DNA of 61,167 nucleotides, from the NCBI GenBank assembly GCA_030682135.1, contig JAUXQT010000019.1, forward strand, positions 1-61,167. Direction: 5' to 3'. Below the pieces are notes generated by a model. It made no database searches, was not told the origin of the DNA, and was given only the letters and a program-made list of their open reading frames with translations. Below are positions 9,042 to 17,183 of the stretch, piece after piece. Every line of letters starts with the position of its first letter. Within the stretch, counting starts at the first letter, position 1. Source of the DNA: Nitrospirota bacterium (lineage in GTDB: Bacteria > Nitrospirota > Nitrospiria > Nitrospirales > Nitrospiraceae). Made by a program: the position numbers and the translations under genes.

Positions 9042-9173
9042 GATTACCTAACGCCTTCTTCACTGCAAAAAAGAGGAGTGATCATACCGAATGGGGGAGA
9101 TACTTCTCCAGGCCAGAAGAGTAAAAAGCTCATACATAGGGCCATTTAGCATCATCCTGACGGAGAAATGGCT

Positions 9174-9203
9174 ATTCCATCTATTGCAAGGTCGGCGTAT
9201 AAT
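9174..9203 (+). promoter_or_regulatory. Probable promoter of luxR
   Basis: A consensus -10 TATAAT (about 9198-9203) is preceded, 17 bp upstream, by TTCCAT, a weak -35. The luxR ATG follows about 41 nt downstream. This is a pattern match only. Confidence 0.4.
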
Positions 9204-9244
9204 GTGTTTTTAAGGTTCAGTCTCCTGTCCAGATTGGATTGGCT

Positions 9245-10060
9245 ATGGCGCGAAGTCTTAAGAACCCCTTCCCAAGTCAGTTATTCGAGAATCTCTCAAA
9301 GCAGGAATGTCAACACGCGCTGGAAGTTTTCCACTACGCCGCGCAAGCAGAGACCTCCGATGACGTGAGAGATACTCTCGTTCGCTTTCAAAGTCTTTTC
9401 CCGTTCGATCGTCTACTCGGTGGATTGGCACGCCTTAGCCCTAGCGGAAAATTTGAGGGTTTTACAAACGTCGTTAATGTCAGCTATCCAGATGAATGGC
9501 TCTACCTCTACTGGAAAAACGGTTACGCCGACATTGACCCCGTGTTCCGAGCGGCCGCTCAATCTCCCAGCACTCAGGTCTGGAAGTACACCTATCTCCA
9601 AGCGACCTCCAAAGAAGAGTTGGACTTTATCGAAACCGCTAAAGGGTTTGGGCTGGCTGACGGAATCACCACCAGTTCGGTCGACCCGACATGCGGTCTC
9701 GCCACGTTTTGTTCCTTTGCAGGAGGGGAAAGCATCGACGCCGTGCGGTACGCTCCGCTCGTGGAGTACCTTGGACGCCATCTTCACCTTGCCCTCATGC
9801 GAACAGCTCGGAAGGATGCTCCCGCAACGGAAAAGTGCGTAAAAGAACTATCCCCACGCGAAGTGACCATCTTGAATTGGATAAAAAATGGCAAGACGAA
9901 CTGGGAAGTCGGCCAGATTCTGGGGGTAACGGAACGGACAGTACGATTCCACCTTGCGAGCATCTTTGCCAAACTCGATGTGACCTCTCGCTCACAAGCA
10001 GTCGCCGCGGCCATGGAACACGGGCTTCCCACCCTGCACGGTCTTCCGAGCGCAATCTGA
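9245..10060 (+). CDS. luxR: LuxR-family quorum-sensing regulator with autoinducer-binding domain
   Basis: 271 residues. The N-terminal autoinducer-binding domain keeps the acyl-homoserine-lactone pocket pattern of the TraR/LuxR family: W and Y in DEWLYLYWKNGYADIDPVF, the D-P pair in DIDPVF, W in TQVWKY and the glycine in GFGLADGIT. The C-terminal LuxR helix-turn-helix follows (LSPREVTILNWIKNGKTNW, then GVTERTVRFHLASIFAKL). I chose the ATG at 9245; an in-frame TTG at 9239 is possible. It converges with luxI 75 bp away. By family rule it dimerises when loaded with signal and binds lux boxes; the two such boxes in this window are its likely targets. Confidence 0.93.
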   Translation: MARSLKNPFPSQLFENLSKQECQHALEVFHYAAQAETSDDVRDTLVRFQSLFPFDRLLGGLARLSPSGKFEGFTNVVNVSYPDEWLYLYWKNGYADIDPVFRAAAQSPSTQVWKYTYLQATSKEELDFIETAKGFGLADGITTSSVDPTCGLATFCSFAGGESIDAVRYAPLVEYLGRHLHLALMRTARKDAPATEKCVKELSPREVTILNWIKNGKTNWEVGQILGVTERTVRFHLASIFAKLDVTSRSQAVAAAMEHGLPTLHGLPSAI

Positions 10061-10135
10061 CATCCCTGCTCACGCTTCACTCCACTGGCATCGGTAAAAA
10101 TCCGCTGCCTCACCAATTCAAAACCAAGTTACGCT

Positions 10136-10816
10136 TCACAGCTTCTCTACAATCACGGTCGTAACCGGTTCCGTGGAATGTAACCACGCCAGCATCTCGG
10201 GCTTCCTCGACGCTGCATTTGCGCGAAACTCATCGAGGTCGAGCAGCGCCCCAACTGAGAGCACATGGGCAGGAGGAAGTGCGACGGGAGCACCGATCGC
10301 ATGGCAAGGCCATCCGATTCGCTGCACAACACGGAGAAGCCTACTTTCAACAACCAGGTAGGTGTAGCGAATATTATTTGCCAGAGTCCAGTGATACATG
10401 CCCTTGAAAATAGTCCGCATCAGCTTTGCAGAAAGACCTCGATCGGCAATTGTAGGATCCACAGCCAAGCGGGTAATTTCCGCGGTGTCGAGCTCCTTGC
10501 GAACGTGATGTGACCCAACCAGGCATCCGCTGAACTCGCTTTCCAGCATAAACGGAAATGGAGCAGGCGTCATCCGTACCATTCCCAAGAGTTCATTTTG
10601 GCTTGAAAAAATACCGATGGCGGTACTCCACGCATCATAAATGTCAGATTCGAGTCGGTCCTCCCGCTCTGGTACCCATCTAAGTTTCTCTGCAAAAACT
10701 CTGTGCCGAAGGCGGTACGCCTGCCGAAACTCTTTCTCGCTTTCAAGCGCCTTGACCAAGAACTCTCCTTCGCAGAAGGCAATCGGCCTCGCTCCCTGTC
10801 TGACTCCATCGCTCAT
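10136..10816 (-). CDS. luxI: Acyl-homoserine-lactone synthase
   Basis: 226 residues of the LuxI autoinducer synthase family, which joins an acyl group from acyl-ACP (or acyl-CoA) to S-adenosylmethionine. The family's invariant residues are all present in order: Arg, Phe and Trp in RHRVFAEKLRW, the acidic pair in SDIYDAW, Arg in GMVRMTP, and Glu and Arg in EITRLAV. The start at 10816 sits behind a perfect GGAGGTG; the TTG twelve bases further upstream is rejected. A 26-bp perfect palindrome containing a lux box lies 76-101 nt upstream of the start, the expected place for autoinduction. Acyl chain length cannot be predicted here. Confidence 0.93.
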   Translation of the reverse strand: MSDGVRQGARPIAFCEGEFLVKALESEKEFRQAYRLRHRVFAEKLRWVPEREDRLESDIYDAWSTAIGIFSSQNELLGMVRMTPAPFPFMLESEFSGCLVGSHHVRKELDTAEITRLAVDPTIADRGLSAKLMRTIFKGMYHWTLANNIRYTYLVVESRLLRVVQRIGWPCHAIGAPVALPPAHVLSVGALLDLDEFRANAASRKPEMLAWLHSTEPVTTVIVEKL

Positions 10817-10894
10817 GAGCACCTCCAATAGGTTGAGCTACTACAGCAATAGGTAGCTGGGCCTGAATGGTTCCAAATTTGAGACTCATTGGTC

Positions 10895-10914
10895 ACCTGG
10901 CGGATCCGCCAGGT
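10895..10914. promoter_or_regulatory. Lux box 1 between luxI and histidine kinase
   Basis: ACCTGGCGGATCCGCCAGGT is a perfect 20-bp dyad with ACCTG/CAGGT ends, matching the general lux/las box form. The dyad extends to 26 bp (10892-10917, GTC...GAC). It lies between divergent luxI (minus) and the sensorless kinase (plus). Sixteen nucleotides downstream on the plus strand, GTCGCGTA leads into a -10-like TACTAG (10937-10942). Confidence 0.85.
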
Positions 10915-11028
10915 GACGGGATGCGGAGCGGTCGCGTACTAGTAGTGCAGTCTCGAACCAGGGATGCTCTACCACGAGAGACTTCGCAGACATTCCGGGT
11001 CACATATGGAGAAAGGACATTCCACTTG

Positions 11029-11859
11029 ATGAAATCTCGGCGGGAGTTCCAGCTCATCCACGGGTATCGGCAATCTCCCCACAAACCGGGGCAACCGCGC
11101 GCGGCTCTCGCGCGAGGGATTCCCTACAGCACCAGTGAATCTATTCCCTGCCTGCTGCGTGAACAGGTTGAAGACAGCCTCACCGCAGCCCTCACGGCAT
11201 CCGAACGACGCTTGAGCGCATTGCTTCACGATCGCAGCCGTATCGGGCGGGAATTGCACGACTCTGTGCTGCAAGCGCTCTATGCGATCGAGTTAGGTCT
11301 TGTGCATTCCCGCGATCAGGCCGCCGATCAGCTCCAGCGTCTCATCCACGACATCCGACGGATGATCCTGGCTATGGAATCCGACCACATTGAGCCGTTC
11401 AACCTGGTCTCAGAGCTGCGATTTCTCACCCAGACCCTTGAGCAGATGGCTCAGGTGCCGATTCATATGGAAATTGACCCGTCAGCAGAGGAGATCTTGA
11501 CCAACGAAGAGGGACATGAGCTCGTCACCATCGCGAGAGAAGCGTTGAACAATTGCGTCCATCACGCGCAGGCCACACAAATCGAGATCGCCCTTCGGTA
11601 TATCGGCTCGCGAGTCAGCCTCAGTATTCGCGACAACGGATCCGGCTTCGACATCACAGAAGAACAAACAGCGGGCGTTGGGTTTGCGTATATGCGGGAG
11701 CGGGTTCGGAGGATCGGGGGGCACCTAAGCATCGAATCCACGGTCGGTCAAGGCACCTGCATCACCGCAGAGAGTCCTCCGTTAGGCATAGACCTGGCGG
11801 GGCACAACAACGATGAGGCGAAAAATTCAGGCAACTATTCTCCGCTGGTCGAGCCGTAG
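11029..11859 (+). CDS. Sensorless NarL-type histidine kinase, lux-box associated
   Basis: About 276 residues. The first 60 residues match no sensor I recognise; then come HisKA_3 (RSRIGRELHDSVLQALYAIE) and HATPase_c (N-box AREALNNCVHHAQA, G1 IRDNGSGFDI, G2 GVGFAYMRERVRRIGG). The 17184-18002 gene is a clear paralogue and shares the N-terminal RREFQLI-x-G pattern. I chose the ATG at 11029 because it follows GAAAGGA with the same upstream arrangement as the paralogue; the open frame extends back to 10867 but would include the lux box. No membrane segment is present. It probably phosphorylates a NarL-type regulator such as that at 19192. The C-terminal tail after GTCITAE diverges from the paralogue. 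Confidence 0.87.
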   Translation: MKSRREFQLIHGYRQSPHKPGQPRAALARGIPYSTSESIPCLLREQVEDSLTAALTASERRLSALLHDRSRIGRELHDSVLQALYAIELGLVHSRDQAADQLQRLIHDIRRMILAMESDHIEPFNLVSELRFLTQTLEQMAQVPIHMEIDPSAEEILTNEEGHELVTIAREALNNCVHHAQATQIEIALRYIGSRVSLSIRDNGSGFDITEEQTAGVGFAYMRERVRRIGGHLSIESTVGQGTCITAESPPLGIDLAGHNNDEAKNSGNYSPLVEP

Positions 11860-11921
11860 GAGCAAAGAAAGATTCGAGGATTTTACGGCCGTATGGCCGA
11901 CCATCGGCGGAGAGTTTCAGA

Positions 11922-12134
11922 ATGACCGTGCCGAACAACAACGCGCAAAAACCATCGGATAGGCCAGCTGAGCGTCCTATTGCTCACACCCCTCTCTTCA
12001 AGCATGAATGGACTGACGACATGACCACCAACAGCGGACCCCATGCAGCCCATGCTTTGAAGACACCGCTGTATCCTCTCAACAGGGTCACACCTCACGA
12101 CCGACCCGTGAAATACCTGGAGGTGCAACCGTGA
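11922..12134 (+). CDS. Small uncharacterised ORF, possibly coupled to luxR-like gene
   Basis: 70 codons starting at an ATG ten bases after GGAG, ending with a TGA that overlaps the GTG start of the next gene. The product is polar, Pro/His-rich, with no motif or membrane segment I recognise. The overlap with a well-placed downstream start could mean a leader peptide for translational coupling. It may equally be chance; low confidence. Confidence 0.3.
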   Translation: MTVPNNNAQKPSDRPAERPIAHTPLFKHEWTDDMTTNSGPHAAHALKTPLYPLNRVTPHDRPVKYLEVQP

Positions 12135-12916
12135 TCTTTCGAGGACCTGAAGCCCTCCAATATCCGTCCAGAAAAGAGTTTCAGCGCCTGGGTGAAATCA
12201 TGCACCAGGTGCGAAGCGTGGAGACAGAACCCCAATTGGCAAGCTTGACTTCCGCCATAGGGCAACTCATTCCGCATCAGTTTTCGGGATGCGGAGTATT
12301 CAATATTCCCAAACGGGTGCTGCAGATGGGGCACACGACGTACAACGCCGAACTCCATGAGCTGTACATGTCACAGGGATTCGTCACAGATCCCACAATT
12401 CAACTTCTCGAACGGACTCAGGTCAGCACGGTGTCGAGCGAGGATTGCCCTGATATCACCGTCCCCAAGGAGGTCACGAATCTCAAGCTCGACTTTGGCT
12501 TGAGCAGCTGTTTATCCGTGGGAGTCCGTGGAGCACTTGGCCTCTGTACGTATTTTGCGTTTAGTAATTTCGATCAAAAATTACTGTGGAAGTTGCGGAG
12601 CACGATGCAAATTCTGGCTCCCCATTTTCATCTAGCCTATATGCGGGCGACCTCCTGGTCGGAGGGAAGCCTCCCCGCGCCACTACGTGTGGGCCTCACC
12701 GCGCGCGAAGAGGAAATTATGCGGTGGGTGGCAGAAGGCAAAACGAACTGGGAAATTTCCGTGATTCTTCACGTGAGCCTGAACACGGTGAAGTTCCATC
12801 TCAAGAATATCTATCAGAAGCTGGGCGGTGTCGAGAACCGCTGGTCAGCCGTTGCCCAATGGCAAGGCGCCTCTTCAGAATTACTCCTCCCCGACTTCCA
12901 CAAAAAGAAGAAGTAA
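12131..12916 (+). CDS. LuxR-family regulator, divergent ligand domain
   Basis: 261 residues with GTG start behind a strong GGAGGTG (12119-12125). The C-terminus is a LuxR helix-turn-helix (LTAREEEIMRWVAEGKTNW, then LNTVKFHLKNIYQKLGG), closely similar to luxR at 9245. The N-terminal domain resembles an autoinducer-binding fold but retains only a D-P pair (VTDPTIQLLE); the pocket Trp/Tyr residues are not evident, so it may bind a different ligand or none. No luxI of its own is visible, making it a LuxR 'solo'. It lies between the lux-box-linked kinase and the biosynthetic operon and could fine-tune that operon. Confidence 0.85.
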   Translation: MIFRGPEALQYPSRKEFQRLGEIMHQVRSVETEPQLASLTSAIGQLIPHQFSGCGVFNIPKRVLQMGHTTYNAELHELYMSQGFVTDPTIQLLERTQVSTVSSEDCPDITVPKEVTNLKLDFGLSSCLSVGVRGALGLCTYFAFSNFDQKLLWKLRSTMQILAPHFHLAYMRATSWSEGSLPAPLRVGLTAREEEIMRWVAEGKTNWEISVILHVSLNTVKFHLKNIYQKLGGVENRWSAVAQWQGASSELLLPDFHKKKK

Positions 12917-13042
12917 GCGTACCGCCCTTCTTCACGCCTCACCCATCATAGGAACGATCGACTTCCTTCATTTGGACGTTGCGCGATCTATGGCTCTCCC
13001 GTCGACCACACCAAGGGTTTTCTCCAAAACTTCAGGAACACA

Positions 13043-13079
13043 CGGCTAGAATCCCCCTACTCTAGCCGAGCCTTTATTT
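13043..13079 (+). terminator. Possible terminator after the luxR-like gene
   Basis: Stem CGGCTAGA / TCTAGCCG (13043-13050 and 13061-13068) with a 10-nt loop, followed by AGCCTTTATTT. The T-tract is imperfect. It would insulate the next operon's lux box from upstream reading. Confidence 0.45.
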
Positions 13080-13085
13080 CATGGA

Positions 13086-13105
13086 ACCTACCCACCTGGG
13101 TAGGT
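13086..13105. promoter_or_regulatory. Lux box 2 upstream of the biosynthetic operon
   Basis: ACCTACCCACCTGGGTAGGT lies inside a perfect dyad of 15-bp arms (13080-13094 and 13097-13111). The ends ACCT/AGGT and the 20-bp length match lux box 1. Fifteen nucleotides downstream is GTCGCGTA, then the -10-like TATGCT. Confidence 0.8.
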
Positions 13106-13120
13106 TCCATGAATCGATCT

Positions 13121-13139
13121 GTCGCGTATGCTTCCCTCC
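13121..13139 (+). promoter_or_regulatory. Predicted LuxR-dependent promoter core
   Basis: GTCGCGTATGCT: TATGCT (13127-13132) would place a transcription start near 13139, putting the centre of lux box 2 at about -43, the position used when LuxR proteins overlap the -35 region. There is no separate -35. The same GTCGCGTA is found downstream of lux box 1. Confidence 0.6.
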
Positions 13140-13154
13140 ATCAAGGAGGACCCT

Positions 13155-14477
13155 ATGGCCACAGCTGAATGTCAGATTTCAAAATCTACTGCGGTGCATG
13201 CGTTGCTCGACCTCTTGGAGCAACGAAAGACGCGTCGATTTGGCTGTGGGATGGAACTTCCAGCCGGTCCTCTTCGATATCAAAGCACCGTCCCACCGAT
13301 TTCTTTAAGCCCGGAGGAAACTCGTTACCTCTTGTTTGCAGGGGTAGGGGAAACGGGACGACATCTGGCAGACATGCAATATGCCCGTCAACCGGGCCGC
13401 GAAGATGGCCAAGGCATGGCCATCATGAATTTCCAGGGCAGAACCACCGCGAGCGCCTGCGCAGCCAACACCACCAAACTCTTTCTGTCAAATGACGAAG
13501 GCGTATACTTTGCCGGGGCGGTCTCCCATCCAGACAGCGGAACTCCTCCAGAGCTAGTTCCCTTACAGCAGGGGCGCCTCAAGATTCCACGACAGCTCCC
13601 CTACATGCTCTCCTTTAACCAGTGGTATACGAATCGGCCCGGCACGCTCTACATCCTGCCGGTGACGGAGGTGGCACGAGTCTATCTCAACCTCTTATTG
13701 GTCCTGCTCAGTGAGGAATATGGCTACTTCATTGTCGATAGCGATAACGGAAACAGTAGCTGCGGGCTGGACAAGTTTCGGCGTAGTCGAGGCGGTCATC
13801 TGCATGATGACCCTGCCACAAACCGTGTCATGACCCTGCGCGACCTGGATACGGCCATCAGCGATACGGCCATTCAAGAACAGGGCATGGTCTGCCAAAA
13901 CATGTTCTTGATGACCCAGGCCATCGGCCTCGGCGGAGGGATCCAGAGTGTCGGAAGCGGACGCCACTTACTGGGACTTGAGCCTCAAATCTTTCCAGGC
14001 TTGGGTTTTCATTTTTCCAAATCCCACGTGTCAGGCGTACGGGCCAATCCCATGGGGATCCCGCACCTCTGGGAGGGACCCTGCCCTCCCTTTGTCTCAT
14101 CGATCGAGGACGCGGTCCTCAATCTGGTGGATTCAAAATTTGGTGCAAGCGGTATCTACACAAACCCCGCAAGCCGTCCCTGGGTAACCCAAGAGGGCAG
14201 GTCGCATATTACCTCCTATGATCCGCGCGCAATTGACGCCGTCATTCATTTTTGCAAATACGTCTACAAGACCTACGGTCGGTTCCCCGCCCATACCGAC
14301 GCCTTCAAAACCGTCATCGCCTTTCAAGCGCACCATCTAGACGTGGCCTTCTACGACAAATTCTACCCAGGCGAGTCGATCCCGCAGACTCACCGAGACC
14401 ATCACATGGCGTGGCACCAAGGAGCTCAGACAGAAGAGTCCTTATCATCCTCAGTACAAGAAGGAGTGCACCCATGA
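13155..14477 (+). CDS. Nitroreductase-like flavoprotein, first gene of the lux-box operon
   Basis: About 440 residues, starting at the ATG behind AAGGAGG. The N-terminus has an arginine-rich RKTRRFG start and an ISLSPEETRYLLFAGVG helix, and a later segment MVCQNMFLMTQAIGLGGG matches the Q-N-x-L-x2-A-x-x-L-G-L-G helix of nitroreductase/SagB-type FMN enzymes. The middle (about 160-240) and C-terminal 120 residues are unfamiliar, and the protein is longer than a simple nitroreductase. Its stop overlaps the ketosynthase start (ATGA). It may oxidise or reduce a carrier-bound or released intermediate of this pathway. The fold is probable, the reaction unknown. Confidence 0.65.
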   Translation: MATAECQISKSTAVHALLDLLEQRKTRRFGCGMELPAGPLRYQSTVPPISLSPEETRYLLFAGVGETGRHLADMQYARQPGREDGQGMAIMNFQGRTTASACAANTTKLFLSNDEGVYFAGAVSHPDSGTPPELVPLQQGRLKIPRQLPYMLSFNQWYTNRPGTLYILPVTEVARVYLNLLLVLLSEEYGYFIVDSDNGNSSCGLDKFRRSRGGHLHDDPATNRVMTLRDLDTAISDTAIQEQGMVCQNMFLMTQAIGLGGGIQSVGSGRHLLGLEPQIFPGLGFHFSKSHVSGVRANPMGIPHLWEGPCPPFVSSIEDAVLNLVDSKFGASGIYTNPASRPWVTQEGRSHITSYDPRAIDAVIHFCKYVYKTYGRFPAHTDAFKTVIAFQAHHLDVAFYDKFYPGESIPQTHRDHHMAWHQGAQTEESLSSSVQEGVHP

Positions 14478-15829
14478 CACAGCGTCGTCGAGTGGTCATT
14501 ACGGGAATGGGCATCGTGTCTCCGCTCGGGTGTGATCTTGGAATGTTTTGGCATCAGTTGAGCCGGGGGGAAAGCGGAATCAGGCCGATCACCAGCTTCG
14601 ACACCTCACCCTTTCAGGCTTCTCTTGCCGGAGAAGTGCGCGATTTCGACCCGACAGACTTTATCCAGCCCAAGAAATCCCGTCGAATGGGTCGTGTCTC
14701 CCAGTTCGCCGTGGCCGCGGCCCTCATGGCCGGCCGCGATGCCATGCTCGATATGGACCAAGAAGATCGAGAACGCGCGGCGGTCTGTTTCGGCACGTCG
14801 GTGGGCGGGTTAAAAGAGGCCTTTGAAGCGCACGATTCCATGCTCGCCAAACAGTACAAACACACGAACCCCTTCACCATGACCACCACCTTCCCCAATG
14901 CCGTGTCCGCAGAGGTCTCGATCGCGATGGGCACCCACGGCGAATGTGAAACCTATTCCATCGGATGCTCGTCAACGGCAAATGCCATCGGTCGGGCTTA
15001 CGATCTCATTCAAGCCCATGACGTTGATATTGTGGTAGCAGGAGGAGCCGAAGCCCCCCTGCACCCCACGATCTTCTCCGCCATGGATGCCGGAAGGACC
15101 TTGGCTCCAGACCAGGGAGGCACGATTCGTAATCTGCCACGGCCGTTCGACCAAACCCGCTGCGGCATCGTCCTGGGTGAAGGCGCGGGCTGCCTGATCC
15201 TCGAAGAACAGGAACATGCCGAACGTCGAGGCGCCCCGATCTATGCCGAACTCGAAGGCTGGGCCTTTACCACCGATGCCTTCTCCATGGCTCGCCCTGA
15301 CGACACAGGCAAGGAGCACCGCCGCGCCATCGATCGCGCCATGGCCTCAGCCCATTGGTTCCCGGAGGAGGTGGACTACATCAACGCCTGCGGCCTGGGA
15401 ACCGTGGAACTGGATCTCATCGAAACGATCGCCATCAAGGAAGCCCTGGGCTCGCATGCCTATCAGATTCCCGTGAGTTCGTTTAAATCTGCGCTCGGCC
15501 ATGCCTTTGCGGCCAGTGGGGCCTTTCAATTGATCGGTACAGTGCTCGCGCTTCAGCACCAATTCATTCCTCCCACGCTCCATCTGACCAACCCGGATCC
15601 CCAATGCGATCTAGATTACGTGCCCTGCGTGGGACAAGCGCGAACGCTGCAACGAGCGTTGGTGAATAGTTTCGGGTTCGGGGGCAAGAACATCGTGATT
15701 CCCGTTTCACGCGTCGACCGCCCTGTATCGCATGGTCAGTTGATCCGCGAGGGAGCGGTGGCCGGCTACCACAGATCTCTGGCTACGCCAGTTCATGCAC
15801 GGGCGACGAGTGCAGGATTGCTCCAATGA
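14474..15829 (+). CDS. Beta-ketoacyl-ACP synthase II-like enzyme with Cys in place of a catalytic His
   Basis: 451 residues of the FabF/KAS II family (VVITGMGIVSPLG, nucleophile Cys165 in YSIGCSSTANA, LGEGAGCLILE, His343 in SALGHAFAASGA). The first catalytic histidine of the Cys-His-His triad (NAHGTST in FabF) is Cys306 here, in INACGLGTVELD (codon 15389-15391). The overall sequence is otherwise well kept, so condensation or only decarboxylation/acyl transfer could occur. The ATG at 14474 is chosen because of the ATGA overlap and AAGGAGTG; the frame is open to 14252 but lies over the upstream gene. Placement in an operon with a flavoprotein and P450, and not with fab genes, suggests a specialised product and not bulk fatty acids. 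Confidence 0.88.
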   Translation: MTQRRRVVITGMGIVSPLGCDLGMFWHQLSRGESGIRPITSFDTSPFQASLAGEVRDFDPTDFIQPKKSRRMGRVSQFAVAAALMAGRDAMLDMDQEDRERAAVCFGTSVGGLKEAFEAHDSMLAKQYKHTNPFTMTTTFPNAVSAEVSIAMGTHGECETYSIGCSSTANAIGRAYDLIQAHDVDIVVAGGAEAPLHPTIFSAMDAGRTLAPDQGGTIRNLPRPFDQTRCGIVLGEGAGCLILEEQEHAERRGAPIYAELEGWAFTTDAFSMARPDDTGKEHRRAIDRAMASAHWFPEEVDYINACGLGTVELDLIETIAIKEALGSHAYQIPVSSFKSALGHAFAASGAFQLIGTVLALQHQFIPPTLHLTNPDPQCDLDYVPCVGQARTLQRALVNSFGFGGKNIVIPVSRVDRPVSHGQLIREGAVAGYHRSLATPVHARATSAGLLQ

Positions 15830-15896
15830 ACGTCGTTCATCGAGGCCTATCGCATCGCGGTTGGGAGAGGGCTCTCAATATGGGAAGGAATATGAC

Positions 15897-17102
15897 ATGA
15901 GCGTGATACCCGTCATCAACGCAGATCAACTGTCGACCCCGGATGTGATCTCCAACCCCTATCCCTACTATCGTGAACTGCGAAGGCACACGCCACTCGA
16001 TTATGTGTTCCTGCCAGCCGGCACCGTCGCGGGTATCGATGGGCCGATTCGGGCATGGGCCTTGATGAACTATCGCGATGTCTATGGAGCCCTCAGGGAC
16101 CATGACACGTTTGCGTCAGGACAAAATCCCTTAGCAGGGAAAATTGCCCCTCGACTTGCACTGATTCAAGACGATCCTCCTCGCCATACCCGATTCCGTC
16201 GCTTGGTGAATAGAGCGTTCACGCTGAAACGTATCGAGGCATTGACTCCCTGGATCACGGACATCGCACATGAGTTATTGGATGAGATCACAAGACTCGA
16301 CACAGAGGTGATGCAATCCTATGCCATTCCCTTGCCGGTCAAAGTGATTGCACGACTGCTCGGCATTCCGGGAGAAGACTACCGAGCCCTGAAACGTTGG
16401 AGCGACGCCTTCCTGGCTTTTGGTTCGGTCGCGCCGGGAGAGCGAGCCCAGAGCAACCAGGAAATGATGGCCTACTTCGGCCACATGGCCGCCACCCGCC
16501 GTGCCCATGGGGCGGAAGATCTCATCACCGCGCTTGTAGAAGCAGAGGACGAAGGGGAGTCCTTGGGGGATGCGGAGATATTGGGATTTTGCATGTTGTT
16601 ACTCATTGCCGGGAATGAGACCACGACCAATCTCATCGGCAATATGCTTGGCATTCTCGCGGATCGGCCTGAGTTATGGCAGCAACTGCGCGAAGATCGC
16701 AGCCTGGTCGGTGCCGTCATCGAGGAAACGCTGCGGTTCGAGAGTCCTATTCAGCGCCTTCCTCGCAATACGACTCGAGATGTCGAGGTGTCCGGCATGA
16801 CGATCCCACAGGGCGCTGCGGTCTCAATCTACTACGGCGCAGCCAACCGTGACCCTGAGGAGTTTTCATCTCCCGATGAATTTCGGCTGGATCGTGACCT
16901 GAAAAATCATGTGGCCTTCGGTATGGGCATCCATTATTGCCTCGGCGCCCCGCTCGCGCGAGCAGAAGCAGAAATCACCTTGAATGCGTTCCTGGATCGC
17001 TTCCCTGTGCTCTCACGCGGGGCTGCCCCGGCTATACGGCAGTCCGCAAGCCTCGTCGTGTTTGGCTATCAAGAATTACCGCTCATACTGGAAACAGCGT
17101 AG
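15897..17102 (+). CDS. Cytochrome P450
   Basis: 401 residues, typical of soluble bacterial class I P450s. Visible: I-helix LLLIAGNETTTNLIG with the acid/alcohol pair replaced by E-T, the ExxR motif in EETLRFESP, and the heme loop FGMGIHYCLGAPLARAE with the proximal Cys. The start at 15897 follows GGAAGGA. It would hydroxylate or otherwise oxidise a small molecule using electrons from a ferredoxin and reductase, which are not encoded nearby. It is 67 bp from the ketosynthase, consistent with one transcript. The likely substrate is the acyl product of the two preceding enzymes, which is inference. Confidence 0.95.
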   Translation: MSVIPVINADQLSTPDVISNPYPYYRELRRHTPLDYVFLPAGTVAGIDGPIRAWALMNYRDVYGALRDHDTFASGQNPLAGKIAPRLALIQDDPPRHTRFRRLVNRAFTLKRIEALTPWITDIAHELLDEITRLDTEVMQSYAIPLPVKVIARLLGIPGEDYRALKRWSDAFLAFGSVAPGERAQSNQEMMAYFGHMAATRRAHGAEDLITALVEAEDEGESLGDAEILGFCMLLLIAGNETTTNLIGNMLGILADRPELWQQLREDRSLVGAVIEETLRFESPIQRLPRNTTRDVEVSGMTIPQGAAVSIYYGAANRDPEEFSSPDEFRLDRDLKNHVAFGMGIHYCLGAPLARAEAEITLNAFLDRFPVLSRGAAPAIRQSASLVVFGYQELPLILETA

Positions 17103-17183
17103 CGCTCAAAGGAACCAGGGCAAGACAGAGCTCCACTCATGGACAGACATCGCACGAACGGAAAGAAAGGGGTGTTCCAACTG

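Noticed and set aside
10867-11028. Upstream start for the kinase at 11029
   Set aside because: The extension would translate the lux box and the predicted promoter, and the paralogue at 17184 lacks it.
14252-14473. Longer start for the ketosynthase
   Set aside because: The extension overlaps the nitroreductase-like gene for 220 bp; ATG 14474 has AAGGAGTG and an ATGA overlap.
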